Below, in pieces: positions 61,448-64,000 of a stretch of DNA of 64,000 nucleotides; position 1 is the stretch's first letter, and each line of letters begins with the position of its first letter. Origin of the DNA: Betaproteobacteria bacterium. GTDB lineage: Bacteria > Pseudomonadota > Gammaproteobacteria > Burkholderiales > Casimicrobiaceae. A program made the position numbers and the translations under genes. The notes below the pieces were generated by a model, which was not told where the DNA came from, made no database searches, and saw only the letters and a list, made by a program, of their open reading frames with translations. The DNA lies in assembly GCA_013298145.1 (NCBI GenBank), contig JAAFJO010000007.1, positions 1-64,000 of the forward strand. The letters run 5' to 3'.

Positions 61448-62989
61448 CTAATTCGAAATTCTGATCAGGCTTTTGTCAGCGATCAAGACAGGTGCGTCAT
61501 ACACAGGTATGCCCTTGAAGGTATAGGTCTTGCCGCTTTTGCTCCATTGCGAAGGCGGAATGTCGTAGACGCCGCCCGTAATAATGTCTACCCAGACAGG
61601 CGCGTCAAAGTCGCCATTGGTAATCGAGATATCCTGTAATCTTGGCTCATTGCTATTCGACGGAATACTTTCGCTCAGCCAAAGGGTGTACACCTGCTTT
61701 CGTGTCGCTTTATTACGGTAACCGTATACGGCAACTTTTCGGTCTGTCGTGTGGGTATAGACATGTCCATCGTCGCCCGCAGAGGCGATATTGTTCGTGT
61801 GTTCGAGCGCTTTGATTCGCTCCAATGAGTCGTCGAAAATTGACGTCACGTTTTGAATGGCGTAGTAGGCAATCTTTGGACGAATAACACGCTTCGTGTA
61901 ATCGGATTTCAAGATCCCCTTGTAGTTGAGCCGATTGATCGGACCGAACGTATACGCCATTTCTACGAGACCGAAAACGCTCGATTCGATATCCATGCCC
62001 AGATTGCCCAACATGCGGCGTGTGTTCCACTTTGCCTGACTGAGCTCGGTCCACTCATAATCCCACAGTGCGCCGCGTCCGATACCCCCCGCCGATGGTG
62101 CGCCGTTTTCGCCCTGCCTCCACTTCACTTTGGTGGTGTACTTCTCTAATGCGGCTTTAAGAAGCGTAACTTCGTGTTTGTTGAAGTCTGGGTTGTAGAC
62201 GTAATCGTGATATGTCAAGTTGTCAAACAGGTCAAACTTGCCTCGCTCTGCAATGCGCTTCAGGAAATCGTCAACAAATTTTTTGTTGTAATGACCCAGC
62301 GCAAGACCCGAGATTTTTGCGTTTGGTTGGATGCGCTTAATGATCTCGGCCGTACGAATATTGAAGTCGGCCGTCATGACGGGCGTGTTGATGGTGTTGT
62401 CGGCGAAATTTGGCTCGTTCCACACCTCCCAGTTGTCGACCTTATCCCGGTAGCGGGACACCAGGGCCGTCACCCAACGATCATACGCAGCTAACGCTTC
62501 AGCCGAAACAGGCAAACCGGCACCAAGGTTTGCGCCGCCGCCACCTTTGTAGATTGGGTTACCGTAGGACGTTTGTAGCCAGGGTTGAAACCCGCGCTTG
62601 GTCGCGTCGTTAATGATGTGATCTAACCACGCGAAATCATACTGTCCGGCTACCTTCTCAATCTTGGCCCACCCAGCCTGCATGCGCAATCGTTTGATCC
62701 CCAGCGGGGCAATGAATTCTTTGTACTGGTCGTAGTCTGCGAAGTCACGGTCAAGCGTCTCGCACCCAAGTAACCAGTTCGAAGACTGAATCTCGCTGGT
62801 ACTCCGCGATTTCACGGTGCCGATGAACGGCAGTGTGACAGTCAAATTGGTGACTACGCGCTCTTTGCTGGTCTCAATGATCTGTGCGCTTGCTGGCTGC
62901 GAAAAGCATAGGACGCTACAAGCGAGCCAACCAACTGCGCCTAGCATTTGCCGACGTTGAATCGCAAGATTTCCATTTTTATGAGTCAC
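61448..62989 (-). CDS. Clan GH-A glycosidase (GH39-like), Tat-type signal
   Basis: 513 residues from the GTG at 62989, which has GGAGG eight bases upstream (a TTG at 63004 lies on that site). The leader QRRQMLGAVGWLACSVLCF with RR suggests Tat export, cleaved near PASAQ. A TIM barrel follows, with LGIKRLRMQAGWAKIEKVAG, YDFAWLDHIINDATKRGFQP, the acid/base Glu192 in NWEVWNEPNFADN and the nucleophile Glu294 in WRQGENGAPS, both at strand ends as in clan GH-A. GH39-type is most likely; xylosidase, galactosidase or other activity cannot be decided. Its promoter region is shared divergently with galE. Confidence 0.82.
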   Translation of the reverse strand: MTHKNGNLAIQRRQMLGAVGWLACSVLCFSQPASAQIIETSKERVVTNLTVTLPFIGTVKSRSTSEIQSSNWLLGCETLDRDFADYDQYKEFIAPLGIKRLRMQAGWAKIEKVAGQYDFAWLDHIINDATKRGFQPWLQTSYGNPIYKGGGGANLGAGLPVSAEALAAYDRWVTALVSRYRDKVDNWEVWNEPNFADNTINTPVMTADFNIRTAEIIKRIQPNAKISGLALGHYNKKFVDDFLKRIAERGKFDLFDNLTYHDYVYNPDFNKHEVTLLKAALEKYTTKVKWRQGENGAPSAGGIGRGALWDYEWTELSQAKWNTRRMLGNLGMDIESSVFGLVEMAYTFGPINRLNYKGILKSDYTKRVIRPKIAYYAIQNVTSIFDDSLERIKALEHTNNIASAGDDGHVYTHTTDRKVAVYGYRNKATRKQVYTLWLSESIPSNSNEPRLQDISITNGDFDAPVWVDIITGGVYDIPPSQWSKSGKTYTFKGIPVYDAPVLIADKSLIRISN

Positions 62990-63144
62990 TTCATTTTCCT
63001 CCAACGAACCATCTTAAAGCTGTATTGCAACGCTGACTTTTACACGCCAGTCCTCATGGTGTTCCACCATGTAGCGCTGGCGCAGGTGGCAGTCGCAAGT
63101 CCTGCAAGGTAAGAGAGTATGGTGCGGCGAACAGAGGCGCAACA

Positions 63145-63161
63145 CAATTGCGAAACTTCAC
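63145..63161 (+). promoter_or_regulatory. Candidate shared operator motif, copy 2 (weaker)
   Basis: caattgcgaaacttcac: first 13 bases identical to the copy at 55140, then one inserted t. Confidence 0.35.
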
Positions 63162-63260
63162 AATCTGAAACATGATTCCAATGCATGTTGGCATCGACAT
63201 CCGCACCTTGTTTGCGCATGCGGGTTACACCGTTCTGCTCCGTGTAATCGCCAAGAAGCC

Positions 63261-63278
63261 TGGTGAGTTTCACAATTG
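63261..63278 (-). promoter_or_regulatory. Candidate shared operator motif, copy 3
   Basis: Minus strand reads caattgtgaaactcacca, one mismatch to the copy at 55140-55157. Confidence 0.45.
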
Positions 63279-63390
63279 TTGATGTGAGAGGCTTATGACA
63301 GCATTGGGATCAATCGACCTCGAGCGCTGAGATTGCACGTATCTCCCGCTTTATGTCGGATACCGATCACGCTTAACGAAGTGAAAACTA

Positions 63391-64000
63391 GTGAGTACAT
63401 CCATTTTGGTCACCGGGGGCGCAGGCTACATCGGCTCCCATACTGTCCTTGAGCTGCTGAGCGCGGGATACGAGGTGACTGTTGTAGACAACTTCTGCAA
63501 TAGCCACCCCGAGGCACTCAACCGGATCGAACATCTATCTGGAAGATCATTGCGTCGGATCGAGGCCGACGTCCGCGACACGTCCGCGTTGGTCAACGCA
63601 CTCCGTATTAGCAATGCGTCAGCGGTAATTCATTTTGCGGGCCTCAAAGCGGTTGGCGAATCAGTGCTGCAACCACAGCGCTATTACGACAACAACGTAG
63701 TGGGCTCGCTTCGTTTATTGGAAGCGATGGCACAGTGCGAAGTAAAAACACTCGTGTTCAGCTCATCGGCTACCGTTTACGGATCGCCGCTCAGCCTGCC
63801 TTATCGCGAAGACCATCCGCTGGCTCCAACAAGTCCTTACGGTCATTCGAAGTCGATGGTGGAGCAGGTGATGCGCGATACGGTCGCGAGCGATGCGGCT
63901 TGTCGCTTTGCTACTTTGCGCTATTTCAACCCGGTAGGCGCTCATTCGAGCGGACTGATTGGAGAGGACCCACAGGGCGTGCCCAATAATCTGCTTCCGT
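63391..64000 (+). CDS. galE: UDP-glucose 4-epimerase GalE, cut by window edge
   Basis: The frame opens at a GTG (63391) and runs to the edge, 203 codons. It begins MSTSILVTGGAGYIGSHTVL with the NAD-binding GxxGxxG. VIHFAGLKAVGESVLQPQRY follows, then the catalytic Ser region VFSSSATVYG, the Tyr-x3-Lys pair in SPYGHSKSMVEQ and LRYFNPVGAHSSGLIGEDPQ. All are standard GalE motifs. It interconverts UDP-glucose and UDP-galactose. Transcribed away from the glycosidase gene. The C-terminal 130 residues are outside the window. Confidence 0.94.
   Translation, partial: MSTSILVTGGAGYIGSHTVLELLSAGYEVTVVDNFCNSHPEALNRIEHLSGRSLRRIEADVRDTSALVNALRISNASAVIHFAGLKAVGESVLQPQRYYDNNVVGSLRLLEAMAQCEVKTLVFSSSATVYGSPLSLPYREDHPLAPTSPYGHSKSMVEQVMRDTVASDAACRFATLRYFNPVGAHSSGLIGEDPQGVPNNLLP

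Larger units (their letters stand above)
62990..63390. other. Divergent promoter region of the glycosidase and galE
   Basis: About 400 bases with two matches to the motif also present at 55.14 kb (63145-63161 plus strand; 63261-63278 minus strand) and a hairpin catggtg/caccatg at 63055-63071. No gene recognised. Confidence 0.55.

Overview
The window looks like a chromosome segment of a betaproteobacterium (Burkholderiales-like; genus not identifiable by eye). The best support is the conserved block rpoE-rseA-rseB-mucD-lepA-lepB-DUF4845-rnc-era-recO-acpS-nagZ (10.2-21.5 kb, all on the minus strand), together with a LexA-type imuA-imuB-dnaE2 mutagenesis cassette and a DUF2970 small membrane protein.

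Layout. 0-10.2 kb: minus-strand exported proteins (edge-truncated DUF1566-like protein, giant DUF11/SdrD-B-like protein, two proteins ending in sorting-signal-like helices, kelch-repeat protein with dockerin-like tail). 10.2-21.5 kb: the housekeeping and envelope-stress block. 21.5-24.1 kb: asparaginase-II family protein and an amidase. 24.2-30.4 kb: Calx-beta/IPTL-CTERM protein, a cohesin-like plus dockerin-like protein and a beta-helix protein with a dockerin-like tail. 30.9-35.2 kb: a membrane diguanylate cyclase, an AstE/AspA-type metallo-hydrolase and a class III aminotransferase. 35.35-37.31 kb: a complete IS1595-family element with 24/25 matched inverted repeats and an exact 8-bp target duplication. 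It carries, besides the transposase, a small ORF, a winged-helix-like gene and two atypical tRNA-like genes. 37.7-42.2 kb: small hypotheticals and a lipoprotein hydrolase-NatAB operon. 42.8-48.8 kb: SOS cassette imuA-imuB-dnaE2. 50-64 kb: carbohydrate region with GH10 xylanase, TonB-dependent receptor, a five-gene translationally coupled sugar-acid operon (SDR, LamG protein, aldo/keto reductase, lactonase, UxuA), a clan GH-A glycosidase and the start of galE.

How the genes fit together. SigE, RseA, RseB and MucD form the envelope-stress circuit, and a candidate SigE promoter lies ahead of rpoE. In the sugar region the receptor and glycosidases would deliver sugars to a dehydrogenase-lactonase-dehydratase route; an 18-bp motif shared by the 55.1 kb and 63.2 kb intergenic regions may tie these units to one regulator.

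The most unusual part is the IS1595 element. One tRNA-like gene folds as a type II (Leu-like) tRNA whose seven-base anticodon loop places UUA, the complement of the ochre stop UAA, in the anticodon. The other has a UGC anticodon but lacks the G3-U70 pair of tRNA-Ala. Two dispersed repeat families (about 165 bp, two copies; about 50 bp, four copies) are also present and not explained by any gene. No CRISPR array or rRNA was seen.
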